In this document: positions 34,740 to 45,762 of the stretch, piece by piece
Numbering within the stretch: the stretch's first letter is position 1
Layout of the letters: every line of letters starts with the position of its first letter
NCBI GenBank assembly: GCA_021234155.1
Contig: JAJEKV010000174.1
Span: 675,466-739,465, forward strand
Direction of reading: 5' to 3'
Source: Isoetes taiwanensis
Taxonomy: Eukaryota > Streptophyta > Lycopodiopsida > Isoetales > Isoetaceae
Length of the DNA stretch: 64,000 bases
Position numbers and translations under genes: made by a program
Notes under the pieces: model-generated
Seen by the model: only the letters and a program-made list of their open reading frames with translations
Database searches by the model: none
Told to the model about the DNA's origin: nothing

Positions 34740-35130
34740 AATATATGTTGTAAATGTAGGCAAAAATAGGTTGCAAGTATAGATGAGGTGTAGTTAATTA
34801 TACAAAATTAATGATAACATATAGGGTATATGTAAGTAGTACTAAAGAGTTAAGTATAGGTTGTAATTCTAGAGTATTAAGTATAGGCAAAAATAGGTTA
34901 TAAGTATAGCTGAGATGTAGGTAATTATACAAAATTAATGATAACATAGGGTGTATATAAGTAGTACTAAAGAGTTAAATATAGGTTGTAATTCTAGGGT
35001 ATTAAGTATAGGCAAAAATAGGTTGTAAGTATAGATGACGTGTGGATAATTCTAGAGAATTAATGATAACCTAGGGTGTAATGAATTCAATAGAATTAAT
35101 GATAGCTAATTCGTATAGGGTATAATTCGT
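34740..35130. repeat. Tandem repeat block A, period about 125 bp
   Basis: The unit (aatgataacatagggtgta... gtagtactaaagagttaa... attaagtataggcaaaaata... gtaattatacaaaatt) starts near 34,685 (partial), 34,809 and 34,932, and is followed by a shortened unit ending gaattcaatagaattaatgatag. The array is AT-rich and non-coding. Confidence 0.85.
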
Positions 35131-35714
35131 ATATGATGTGATGGAATCGTAATGATAACCACCCTCAAATTTTGCCTCTATTTTACCACGCAGATTTGTC
35201 CTCTGAATTTGCAGAGCAGCGCCGCCTACATTTTCCACAGAGTTCTTCGCACAGACTCTTAGTCGCAGAGATTCTTCGTCGCAGAGAGCTTCCATGGTTA
35301 TCTTCCCTCAGTTTCTGGTGCAGATCTTCTCGTATTTGAGCAGTGATGGAAATAGAAGCTCCATGCCTCTAAACGCGTTGAAACAGAGAAAAAATATCAA
35401 GTTGTGCAGAGCCTCTTCTCTGTCTATTCCAAGCTCATTCTCTGCCATATCCAGAACCTGGGTGCCGTTGGTTCTGAAAAATTCGGTTTGGGAACTGGAG
35501 CAAAGATGAGCGCATTTGCAAGGGTTGCTGGATCTTCCTTTTTATTTTTCCTTTGCCTCTTCAATCTCATTCCGGGACTCATTTCTCAGAAAACAAGCTC
35601 ATTCCGGAACTCATTTCTCAGTCTTCATTCCAGAATCTTCATTCCAAAACTCATTTCTCAGAAATCAAGCTCAGATCTGAAAAAAACAGAGCTCAGATCT
35701 AAAGAAAAACAGAG
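35131..35714 (+). other. Unique segment between repeat blocks; small ORFs of unknown function
   Basis: Two overlapping plus-strand frames (35,294-35,509 and 35,404-35,748) are open, with a short serine/phenylalanine-rich composition. Small repeats of ctcattccggaactcatttctcag occur. On the minus strand 35,295-35,071 is open for 74 codons. I recognise no domain. Composition is less AT-rich than the flanking repeats. Confidence 0.4.
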
Positions 35715-36050
35715 GTCGATCATTAATGATAACATAGGGTGTATGTAAGTAGTACTAAAGAGTTAAGTATAGGTTGTAATTCTAGAGTATTAAATATAGG
35801 CAAAAATAGGTTGTAAGTATAGCTGAGATATAGGTAATTATACAAAATTAATGATAACATAGGGTGTATGTAAGTAGTACTAAAGAGTTAAGTATAGGTT
35901 GTAATTCTCATGTATTAAGTATAGGCAAAAATAGGTTGTAAGTATAGCTGGCGTGTGGATAATTCTAGAGAATTAATGATAACCTAGGGTGTAATGAATT
36001 CAATGGAATTAATGATAGATAATTCGTATAGGGTATAATTCATATATATA
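35715..36050. repeat. Tandem repeat block B, same units as block A
   Basis: Two units, at 35,724 and about 35,850, then the same terminal segment (gaattcaatggaattaatgatagataattcgtatagggtataatt) that ends block A. Blocks A and B are therefore direct repeats flanking the 0.58-kb unique segment. Confidence 0.85.
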
Positions 36051-36089
36051 TGAAATCTTGCATGCAACTACTATAACTTGCATGAAACC

Positions 36090-36190
36090 CTTCATTCCTT
36101 CAAGCGCCCATCCTTTCTTCCTTCAAGCGCCCATCCTTCCAACGCCCATCCATCCTTCCTTCCTTCATTCCTTCCTTCCTTCCTTACCAT
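36090..36190. repeat. CCTTC/CATC-rich low-complexity tract
   Basis: Repeated caagcgcccatcc and ccttccttcctt units directly precede the acidic ORF. Confidence 0.85.
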
Positions 36191-36236
36191 GGTGAGCCAT
36201 GCCGCCTGGCCCGCTCCATCCCCCGGCTGAACTTGC

Positions 36237-36633
36237 TTGAGAGAGGCGAAGAAGGAGATCAAGAAATTGATCTCGAAATCCCTTCCCCCCTCCCGCAGAT
36301 GCTGTTGTGGCTGTCTTCTGCACCACAGTCCAGAGGAATGCGAGAAGCTTTTTCTTGAGGGCAAGCTTTGCCCAGGAAATCCAAATCTAAGTAGCAGCAC
36401 TAGCAGCCCGGAGTCCCCCATACACCAGCAGATTCTGATGAAGAGCTGGAGAAGGAGGTCGAAAAAGCAGAAGAAATGGAGGAAGCGGATGAGGAGTGGC
36501 GCGAAGAATTGGAAGAAGAGACAAAGCAGATTATCATGAATGCCTTTTCCTCCTCTGATGATGAAGATGTTGCAGAAGCCATCCTTGAAGAGATGGCAGA
36601 AGAAAGCAAAGAGGAAGGGAAGGAGGACAAATA
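36237..36633 (+). pseudogene. Acidic protein fragment with a Cys/His cluster; function not recognised
   Basis: The plus-strand frame from 36,237 contains C-C-C-G-C-L-L-H-H-S-P-E-E-C-E-K, a Cys/His cluster resembling a zinc knuckle. After about 36,415 the same frame becomes Arg/Lys-rich, whereas the next frame over is strongly coding-like and acidic: D-S-D-E-E-L-E-K-E-V-E-K-A-E-E-M-E-E ... ending E-G-K-E-D-K-stop at 36,633. A one-base indel in the CCCCC run near 36,415 would join them. The C-terminal part is probably a charged coiled coil. Seven bases after the stop, the T-run of element E1 begins. It could be a TE gag fragment or the end of a host gene. Confidence 0.45.
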
Positions 36634-36640
36634 GGATGAG

Positions 36641-39100
36641 TTTTTTTTTTTTTTTTTTAATTACTAATAAACAGTTGGTATGACATATCTTATTATACCT
36701 CTACGGCAGGTTATACAAAGATCATTCTATGTTATATGCTCCCAATATATGAAAAGATAAATGTCCGCAACGCTTAGCATATAAGACATGAATATGACTT
36801 CTTCATTTGACAAAAATGTGTATCTAAAATTTGCATATTTTTTAGCACTTAGAACTAGGATAATTCTGAACAGTTAGGTTTCCATATTTCTAACACTTGG
36901 GTTGGTATCTAGGCAACATATTTCTTACATTTGCGTAAATAGTAACATGAAAATTTGACGATTATATGGCTTTACTAGCAAAATGGATGCAACAAAAATA
37001 TTAGGGCTTCGACCGATGGTCGTTGTCCAACATGGCCGATGATTCCAACTGGATAATCTATCATCTTGCTCGACCATGCGGGTAAGTCTATTGCATGCAT
37101 GACACATAGATATTACGCTATGAATCAGATGATTTTGCTTTACTGGTTCTAGCCTTACGGGTGTAAATCGGCACATGATGTTAAAGGCAAAGAGCTAAGA
37201 AATTAACAAATCGAAAATATGATTGTAGATAAATAGGGCAAAGAGGTCTAAATCGTCTGCGACTTCATTTTGCATCTCCTTGTGGATCAAGAGCATGACT
37301 AGGAAGAAGGGGAGATCTTGGCATGGCCACCGAAAAAAAAAGAATGGAAGAAAGAAGGCTAAATCGCCAAAGTAAGGAAGCTCTATCAGTTCCATAAGCA
37401 CCAATGTCACCAATGTAACGATGGATCTACCACAAAGATAAGCAATACTCTTGTATCCTGATCCGACCGGGAAACGAGCATTCAAGAAGGTGCGCCTTCA
37501 CGAGAAAAGCAATGAAGCGGATCCTATCCCCATGCGAGGCAAAAAGAAAATAATGAAGATTCAGGCAAAGGCAAAGACATCATGGAGCAGGGATGCTGAA
37601 AATATACCTTCAAGGCAATCTCATCAGGTTATATCCTTTCTAGTTATTGTTCATTTATTGCTAAATAGGATCGATACAATAAATGTTTGCCTGGTTGTTC
37701 CATGCTCAAGTAATCTTGTTGACAACTTCAGCTAGATTAGATCGACCACCCATATACTTGTTATAATTTTATTTAAAGGATTTCCTATTTGTATCGGTTA
37801 TTTTGCTCCATATTTGGCTTGATGTTGCTCTTAAAAGTCTTGATTACATAGCTTATTGCATGTCATTTCTTGTTTCATTGAATATTACTTAGCCATGCAT
37901 GTTCAACATCTTTGAAACGAATCTGCTTAACATTGCGAGAAATAGATTGTAGCCTAAATGATTGCTAAATCTGAAATATAATTGCATATTGATTATCCTC
38001 TTGTGTAAGCTTCCTAGTGATTTAGTATGCTTACATTTGCACTATATCATGCATGATCGATGTTAAGGGAATAGGCTTGGCTCTCTATTCTTGTCTAAAA
38101 GACTTATCTCTACATGTTGAGCAATAAATTTGTTAAAACTATAAGTTAGCATGTTTTAGCGGCATAGACGGATTACATATGTTGATCTTGCTGATATATA
38201 ATGGATCTGTGGCTAGGAAATATGGTTGGGCTCTATATTCTTGTCTAAAGAACAGTGCACTATATTCTCTATAGGCTGTTCAATATTTCTTACTAAAGGC
38301 CGTAAGAAAAAGTCATCTGGCCAAAGATATTGCTTTTCTTAATGCATTAATGCCATCATGTTGTTTCACAATAGGGCCTTTGGCCGATGAGGTGAAAGCT
38401 ATCATGAAGTTCACATAAATGCAAAACATCACTTACTAACATATTTGTTTTGCATTTTTTATATTTTATACCATTTTTTGGGAACTCCTTCGATGTGAAG
38501 GGTGGTAAACCCAAGAAGTTTATTGCTTACCTACATGTCCTTTTGATTTTACCCTTCTTAGGCTAATAATTGAATGGTTGGCATGCAGGTAACCAAACTT
38601 CTTGCTCATCGTTGGAGTTTATGAATATTCTTCATGAAATAAACATCTATTGTATTGGCTAAGATTCAAGTACTCTTGTAAGTATCTTATCCGAAAAATG
38701 TTCTAGTCTTTGTTTGTACAAGTGGAACAATCATTGCCCATCTTACTGCTATCTTGAATCTTTTGACAAGGTAGTTTGCACTACATAATACAATGATTCT
38801 TGATTTTGCTTATATGAAAAATTCTTTTTCAGATGACTATTACTGTTGTAATATGGTTCAAATTTCTTAAAAACAATGTATGATTCTTTTTTTGATCTCA
38901 GATGTACATATTTACTATTTTGTCACTAAATTGTTTTCAGATACTATGAAGTAATTAAATATGATTGACCAAATCAAGGCCTAAGTTTACATGGTCACCT
39001 GGTGTATTCTTAGGACTGCTAATTGGATTTTAAATTCCCTGAACAGGGTTTTTAAGATTAGAATTTTGTCTAGACTTAGACAAGATTAAAGGATTTTTTT
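36641..39100 (+). repeat. E1 5' direct repeat (DR1)
   Basis: Starts T18-aattactaataaacag and ends ...gacaagattaaagga-T7. Contains a broken copy of exon 1 (37,295-37,627) and a terminal small hairpin (39,068-39,081). Most of the repeat is non-coding, AT-rich DNA with no long frame. Confidence 0.92.
37295..37627 (+). pseudogene. E1 exon 1, 5' DR copy (frame broken)
   Basis: Homologous to the open exon at 43,972-44,301, but with several small indels, for example aggaagaagggg versus aggaagaaggg and atcctgatccgaccggg versus atctgcatctgactggg. The donor catcag|gttata is kept. The indels sit mostly at CAG/CTG sites and may be assembly errors rather than real damage. Confidence 0.7.
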
Positions 39101-39130
39101 GCTTAACTCAGTGCTCTAGTTTAACTAGAG
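39068..39130 (+). promoter_or_regulatory. E1 5' junction: hairpin A, T7, hairpin B
   Basis: Hairpin A is GTCTA-gact-TAGAC (39,068-39,081). After 12 bases comes T7 (39,094-39,100), then hairpin B CTCTAGTT-T-AACTAGAG (39,114-39,130). The same order with compensatory base changes occurs in E2 and E3, so it is likely a functional RNA or DNA structure at the DR/internal boundary. Confidence 0.75.
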
Positions 39131-39199
39131 TCCTTGATTCTGGTCACATGATGACAGGTGTACACACTTTTCTTACCATATGTACACTTATTTGTTCAG

Positions 39200-40814
39200 G
39201 TAAAATCTGTCTTCGACATACAAGATGATGACATGAATAATATCCAGTGGATAAAAGAGCTGGCCAGTCTCAAATATAATGAGTGTGAAGTGGATAGCCC
39301 AAGTTATGCAGTTCAAACACTTCTAGCCTGTATCAAGAACAAGGAGATACACGCATTTATTACACTCAAGGAAAGAAATCTTATTGATAAATCCAGATCG
39401 CCTGTTACCTATCTCGGGTATAGTTGCTGGTCCAGAATGTTCTACAACATGAAAAAAGTCAACTTCGAGTTCAATAAATGTAAGGATAGCATTTCACTAT
39501 TATACAAGGAATTTCCAAGCATTCTCTATAACAGGACATGTAATGAAATGAAGCGACCGGAAAATTTAAAATTGCCGTGGGAATTATGGCCCTTGAAGAG
39601 GCCAATAATATTAAACCTCCCACTTTTTTGAAAAAGAGGAAAAACTCTCTACGCTCCTGTATATCTCACGGGGAAGAAATACATATTTGCGTTTTCGGAT
39701 ACAGACCTTCTTGAGGAAGACTTTCAAAGTCTTGATGCCAATAAGGCCATAAATCGATGAATCCAATCGAGAACTTTTCTCTGACGGATGAAAATGTCCC
39801 AAATCTTAATTTGGCAAATTCTGCCTGCTTTCCTATGGCCAGTGAACAAATTGTTGAATGCAACAGTGCCTCTTATGGCCATGCTATATGGAAAAGCATG
39901 AATTTTGGTGCACTTGCCCCATTAAACCTTGAAACATGGATCTGCATTGCTGGCATAACTGATGCAGAAGTGAAAAAGGCGAAATCAGCTGCCCTAAGCT
40001 TTGAGAAGATGTTTACTGTTATCGACTTGGCTGAATTACCATTTGACATAACTTTTTTTGATCAGCCCTGCATAAAAAATTCAGGTTTATGTGTCAAACA
40101 GAAAGGACATATGGCCTACACTACCATAACGCGTGATGACTTCTACTTGAAAAGGATCTGGAGATCCTTCTGTCCCTATTTTACATGCAAATGCATCAAG
40201 AACAATGCCAAGAATTCTTGCAAAAGCGGAATTATTTGGATTGACCATGGATTATGGTATCTCCTCAACAATATGGAAGTTATCTACGATAATGACACCA
40301 ATGATGAAAATGGTCATCTTCTCCAAGCTGCTCAACAAAGTGCTAAAACCTGCCATCATTGCCTATGCAGGCTATCTGGATGTGAGAAAAATGCTCATTG
40401 ATATGACAATGGCATATGCTAAAACACCCAATGCAAATCTGAAAGCTATGTTTGGTAACAATAAATTAGCTGATTTAGCGGAGAAGACTATCAAACCTAT
40501 CACATTTCTGGAAAAACAAGCGCAGAGCAGCAAAAGTGCCTATATGCAGAAAACAAATTCTAATAAAAGTGGCAGTTCTTTGGAATACAGCAGAGGGATT
40601 AACAAGATCATTCCTAAGTACCCTCCAAGAATCACTAAAGACCCAAAGATTGGATATTCAGAAAATGCTTCATCTGCTTCACCTAGCATCGACCCCAAGG
40701 GCACGTCAACTATCAACCTGGATGAATATTCTGTTACAAAGGGAGGCAATAAAACTATCTCAATTGGAGGGCGATTCGGGGCTGGAACTTAACTTTGCAA
40801 ATATTCCCAAGTAA
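39200..40814 (+). pseudogene. E1 ORF1, conserved element protein of unknown function (frameshifted)
   Basis: An acceptor-like cttatttgttcag precedes 39,200, where the reading frame V-K-S-V-F-D-I-Q-D-D-D begins in phase 0. Frames 39,158-39,631, 39,757-40,401 and 40,205-40,792 together match the E2 ORF1: A-V-Q-T-L-L-A-C-I-K, N-F-G-A-L-A-P, K-G-H-M-A-Y, T-R-D-D-F-Y-L-K-R-I-W-R, C-P-Y-F-T-C-K-C, W-I-D-H-G-L-W-Y and A-E-K-T-I-K-P-I-T-F-L. At least two frameshifts are needed to connect them. The conserved Cys/His and aromatic residues suggest a folded, possibly zinc-binding core. I do not recognise the family. By position it corresponds to a gag/ORF1. Confidence 0.7.
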
Positions 40815-41299
40815 TAAGAGGCTGGATACTGAGCTCTGACAGATCTTGATGGTCTATCATTAAACTCTTTTTAGAATAATAACTCTATTATATGAAGTCA
40901 CAAATATGTGTTTTTGTACGCACACCATTTTGGCCTGCTAAATGCATTGGCACCATGACTTGGATAGTCACATATAATACATATAGCTGTCGTTTATGAT
41001 TCCTATGTCTAGAGCAATTTTTCATTTACATGTTTCCTTTTATCAAAGTTAGAGTACTTACGATGGTTAACAAAGGGTATTCATTCAGTTAAGCAGGGGA
41101 GAACCAAGATCTTTTTTTATAAAGATCCAAATGGAAAAGAGACACTGCTTGAATAACAGAGCCAAAAAGCAAGAGCGGATCATTCACATGACTTTTTATC
41201 CAAATCATTGGATAAATTTAATATCGAAGAATATTTCAAGAGGTACCGACCGAAATCCTAGACCAAAGAGGGACTGATTTAGTAAATGCAACTATTTTT

Positions 41300-43103
41300 A
41301 GCTGGAAATATGTAGATCAAATCAGGGGAAAAAGTCTAAAACCATTACAAGGTGTTTCTTTGAGGAAACGACCAATAAATGTCCTTTGCCCGAACCGTCT
41401 CTAGCAAAGTTTGTTGATCCCAAGATCATTACATTCAAACTACCAATTTGGATATAATTCACGCCCAAAATTAAAACTAGCAATGGCCAAAGGACTCAAT
41501 CACATACCGGATCTTTGGGTTTGGCACACAAACATTCATGGAAGAATTCTGGCAAGCTTTGTTTCTGATTTTCTCGGTTATAAGTTTGAGTTACTTTCGA
41601 CATTTTCGAGGGATGACATCAGAAAATAAAAGAAGTCCTGATGCACTATGCTCATCTTTGAGATTGTAGATTTCGGAAAAGAAATGTAAAGGAAAAAGAT
41701 TCCTATGGGATGACAAAAATGTTATGAAGAACATGGATTGGTGACAAAGAATTTCTACATTGCGGATTGGACAAAGCAAATAATAATGCACGGCGTTCAT
41801 ATGTCGAAATTTATTGCCGAGATAAGGCACTTTGCGAACTTAATAGTGCTGATTTTGAGATCATCAATGAGCATACTGATACAATCAAAGAAAAATGCAA
41901 AGCTGAAATATGTAGCATGCTTAATACAGGGAACTTCAAAAAGCGATAACTTGCCATATTTAATGGCCACTTTCAAAATGCACAAAAAAGAATCTGGATG
42001 GCTTACAAATGCCCATCATCTTGTATTCCGCAAATTCTTGAGGTCATCACTACTATTCTTAACAATATTTTGGACATATGGCCTCTTATCATCCACGAAA
42101 TACTTGCTAAATATAAATTATGGCATAAAAATGGATTAATGCAGCTGGATAGTAAATTACGCCTATGATAGGGTGCTTAATCTCCCAACCAAAATTTATG
42201 ATGTATTCTCTACCGACATTACTAAATGCTCTGAGAACATCCTTAGAGGGAGGATGGTATCTCTGAAATTATAAATGATATTGCTGATTTAATATGGGAT
42301 TACATGAGAGATGATCAGCGCAAGTTCCATATGCTTATTAAATCCGGCGGGGTCAAGTATATTATATGTTGGGAGAAGAACCTCAAAAAGATAAGGAAAG
42401 CATATCTTTGAAGTGCGAAATTACAAAAGAACATTTCAAACATATGAACCAATGGCTACTCAATCACTGCTATCTCTGCAAATGGGCAGTAAAATATGGA
42501 GACAGAGAAAAGGAATACCAATGGGTTTTGCATCGAGCCCAGCATGTGGTGTAACTTGTACCGGCACATGCAATTGAAATTCATTCTTAAATTAGCTTTC
42601 GTCTGAAGCGAGGTTTCAAGATATCTATAAATTTCAGTCTGGCGGCTAGATACATTGATGACCTCAATATCCTTAATGGGGGTAATGTCAAGCAATTCCT
42701 TACAGATGATGCTGATATCTCAATCTACAATATGCAACACCTTGGAATTAAGGATGAGGCGGAATACAAAGAGATGATGGATATACATGAACAGGTTGGT
42801 TTTAAATGCAATTTCTTGAATGTATCCATTGAAGTCAGCGATCAAGCTAGGGGATATTCAACATCACAAGGTATGATAAACGCCGCAAATTACCCTTCAC
42901 GGCTCAAAAATATTTATTATATGGGCGAGATGGATCACGAGACCATATGGACAAGCATCAAGGGTTATAATATCTCAAATTACGCCCTATGTTTACACCA
43001 ACTCATGTCCATTCATTGCGGCGGCATATATTGCTCAACTAGCTCAAAATTACGCAAAAATGGATTTGCAAAGCGGATTTATGATTGGTTATACAAACTC
43101 TAG
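41300..43103 (+). pseudogene. E1 reverse transcriptase (broken), YIDD box
   Basis: Pieces in several frames align to the E2 RT: A-K-G-L-N-H-I-P (about 41,485), D-K-A-N-N-N-A (41,767), L-P-Y-L-M-A-T-F-K-M-H-K-K (about 41,950), Q-W-L-L-N-H-C-Y-L-C (42,452), A-R-Y-I-D-D-L-N-I-L-N (42,645; Y-I-D-D at 42,651-42,662), and a C-terminal F-L-N-V-S-I-E-V. The catalytic Asp pair of motif C survives, but frameshifts throughout make this copy dead. Its divergence from E2 at the protein level while motifs are kept implies both descend from active, selected elements. Confidence 0.8.
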
Positions 43104-43200
43104 AAGGCGACCGGTTCAATTATTCTTTACAATATAAATGATATGCTTAAAGTACTGAAAGCAGCACTATATGGATAAGTTGATAATGGAGTAATTGCAA

Positions 43201-43328
43201 CTATAGGGAGAGTAGGGCCTTTGATGCAGTAAGGCCCTACTCCCCTTACTGTATCCTAAATGATCGCATGTTTAGGAATGCTATCTGAACAAAGGCCCCT
43301 CAAACTACGGAAGGAGGTAGGTTTTTTT
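43201..43328 (+). ncRNA. E1 3' terminal structured module
   Basis: Starts CTATAGGG (43,201). The hairpin GAGTAGGGCCTT-(9-nt loop)-AAGGCCCTACTC (43,210-43,242) is perfect over 12 bp. A second hairpin, CCTAAA...TTTAGG, follows. CAAAGGCCCCT downstream can compete for the first hairpin's 5' strand. The module ends CTACGGAAGGAGGTAGG-T7 at the 3' DR start. It is a structural counterpart of E2 53,023-53,133 and E3 62,566-62,677. The expected role is RNA-level (RT recognition, 3' end formation or processing), by inference. Confidence 0.7.
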
Positions 43329-45762
43329 ATTACTAATAAACAGTTGGTATGACATATCTTGTTATACCTCTACGGCAGGTTATACAAAGATCATTCTATG
43401 TTATATATGAAAAGATAAATGTCCGCAACGCTTAGCATATAAGACATGAATATGACTTCTTCATTTGACAAAAATGTGTATCTAAGCTGCATATTTTTAG
43501 CACTTAGAACTAGGATAATTCCTGAACCAGTTAGGTTTCCATATTTCTAACACTTGGGTTGGTATCTAGGCAACATATTTCTTACATTTGCGTAAATAGT
43601 AACATGAAAATTTGACGATTATATGGCTTTACTAGCAAAATGGATGCAACAAAAATATTAGGGCTTCGAATAAGTAAACTGGAGTATGATACGGCCGATG
43701 GCCGTTGCTCCAACATGGCCGTGATTCCAACCTGGATAATCTGCATACTGCTCAGCCATGCAGGTAAGTCTATTGCATGCATGACACATAGATATTCTGT
43801 TATGAATCAGATGATTTTGCTTTACGGTTCTAGCCTTCTGGTGTAAATCGGCACATGACGGTAGCAAGGGCTAAGAAATTAGCAAATCGAAAATATGATT
43901 GTAGATAAATAGGGCAGCAGGTCTAAATGCGTCTGCAGCTTCATTTTTGCATCTCCTTGTGGATCAGTAGCATGACTAGGAAGAAGGGAGATCTTGGCAT
44001 GGCCACACGAAAAAGAATGGAAGAAGAGAAGGCTAAATCTGCCAAAGTAAGGAAGCTCTATCAGTTCCATAAGCCTGCCAATGTCACCAATGTAGCAGAT
44101 GGATCTACCACAAAGATAAGCAATACTCTTGTATCTGCATCTGACTGGGAACAGAGCATTCAAGAAGGCTGCCTTCCTGAGAAAAGCAATGAAGCAGATC
44201 CTATCCCCATGCAGGGCAAAGAAAATAATGAAGATTCAGGCAAAGGCAAAGACATCATGGAGCAGGATGCTGAAAATATACCTTCAAGGCAATCTCATCA
44301 GGTTATATCCTTTCTAGTTATTGTTCATTTATTGCTAAATAGGATCTGATACAATAAATGTTTGCTGGTTGTTCCATGCTCAAGTAATCTTGTTGACAAC
44401 TTCAGTTAGATCTGACCACCCATATACTTGTTATAATTTTATTTAAAGGATTTCCTATTTGTATCAGTTATTTTGCTCCATATTTGGCTTGATGTTGCTC
44501 TTAAAAGTCTTCAGTACATAGCTTATTGCATGTCATTTCTTGTTTCATTGAATATTACTTAGCCATGCATGTTCAGCATGCTGAACAAATCTGCCTAACA
44601 TTGCAGAAATAGATTGTAGCCTAAATGATTGCTAAATCTGAAATATAATTGCATATTGATTATCCTCTTGTGTAAGCTTCCTAGTGATTTAGTATGCTTA
44701 CATTTGCAGCCTTATCATGCATGATCTGATGTTAAGGGAATAGGCTTGGCTCTCTATTCTTGTCTAAAAGACTTATCTCTACATGTTGAGCAATAAATTT
44801 GTTAAAACTATAAGTTAGCATGTTTTAGCAGCATAGACGGATTACATATGTTGATCTTGCTGATATATAATGGATCTGTGGCTAGGAAATATGGTTGGGC
44901 TCTATATTCTTGTCTAAAGAACAGTGCACTATATTCTCTATAGGCTGTTCAATATTTCTTGCTAAGGCTGTAAGAAAAAGTCATGCAGCAGTATATTGCT
45001 TTCTTAATGCATTAATGCCATCATGTTGTTTCACAATAGGGCACTGGCCGACTGAGGTGAAGCTATCATGAAGTTCACATAAATGCAAAACATCACTTAC
45101 TAACATATTTGTTTTGCATTTTTATATTTTATACCATTTTTTGGGAACTCCTTCGATGTGAAGGGTGGTAAACCCAAGAAGTTTATTGCTTACCTGCATG
45201 TCCTTTTGATTTTACCCTTCTTAGGCTAATAATTGAATGGTTGGCATGCAGGTAACCAAACTTCTTGCTCATCGTTTGGAGTTTATGAATATTCTTCATG
45301 AAATAAACATCTATTGTATTGGCTAAGATTCAAGTACTCTTGTAAGTATCTTATCTGAAAAATGTTCTAGTGCTGTTTGTACAAGTGGAACAATCATTGC
45401 CCATCTTACTGCTATACTGAATACTGGCAGCAAGGTAGTTTGCACTACATAATACAATGATTACTGATTTTGCTTATATGAAAAATTCTTTCAGATGACT
45501 ATTACTGTTGTAATATGGTTCAAATTTCTTAAAAACAATGTATGATTCTTTTTTTGATCTCAGATGTACATATTTACTATTTTGTCACTAAATTGTTTTC
45601 AGATACTATGAAGTAATTAAATATGATTGACCAAATCAAGGCCTAAGTTTACATGGTCACCTGGTGTATTCTTAGGACTGCTAATTGGATTTTAAATTCC
45701 CTGAACAGGGTTTTTAAGATTAGAATTTTGTCTAGACTTAGACAAGATTAAAGGATTTTTTT
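43322..45762 (+). repeat. E1 3' direct repeat (DR1')
   Basis: Starts T7-attactaataaacag and follows DR1 to its end ...gattaaagga-T, merging into the T17 run that opens E2. It contains the open copy of exon 1. Confidence 0.92.
43972..44301 (+). CDS. E1 exon 1 (inside the DR), intact in the 3' copy
   Basis: Open from ATG at 43,972 (M-T-R-K-K-G-D-L-G-M) for 110 codons to a donor CATCAG|GTTATA, ending in phase 0 (...N-I-P-S-R-Q-S-H-Q). The protein is highly charged, Lys/Arg-rich at the N-terminus and Glu/Asp/Ser-rich later, and resembles a basic RNA- or nucleus-targeting leader. In the 5' DR the equivalent exon would splice to the acceptor at 39,199, also phase 0. Frame and donor are seen in the sequence. 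The splicing itself is inferred. I recognise no family. Confidence 0.55.

Larger units (their letters stand above)
36641..45762 (+). mobile_element. Element E1: DR - internal - DR retroelement (degenerate)
   Basis: A 2.46-kb direct repeat (36,641-39,100) recurs at 43,322-45,762. Between them lie 4.2 kb holding ORF1 and reverse-transcriptase remnants homologous to those of E2. Each boundary is a T-run: 18 T at 36,641, 7 T at 39,094, 7 T at 43,322 and 17 T at 45,756, the last shared with the start of E2. The left flank is the acidic ORF fragment. The two DR copies align end to end with only small differences, suggesting a fairly recent insertion or gene conversion. LTR hallmarks (TG...CA ends, tRNA primer site) are absent, which argues against a classical LTR retrotransposon. 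Confidence 0.85.
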
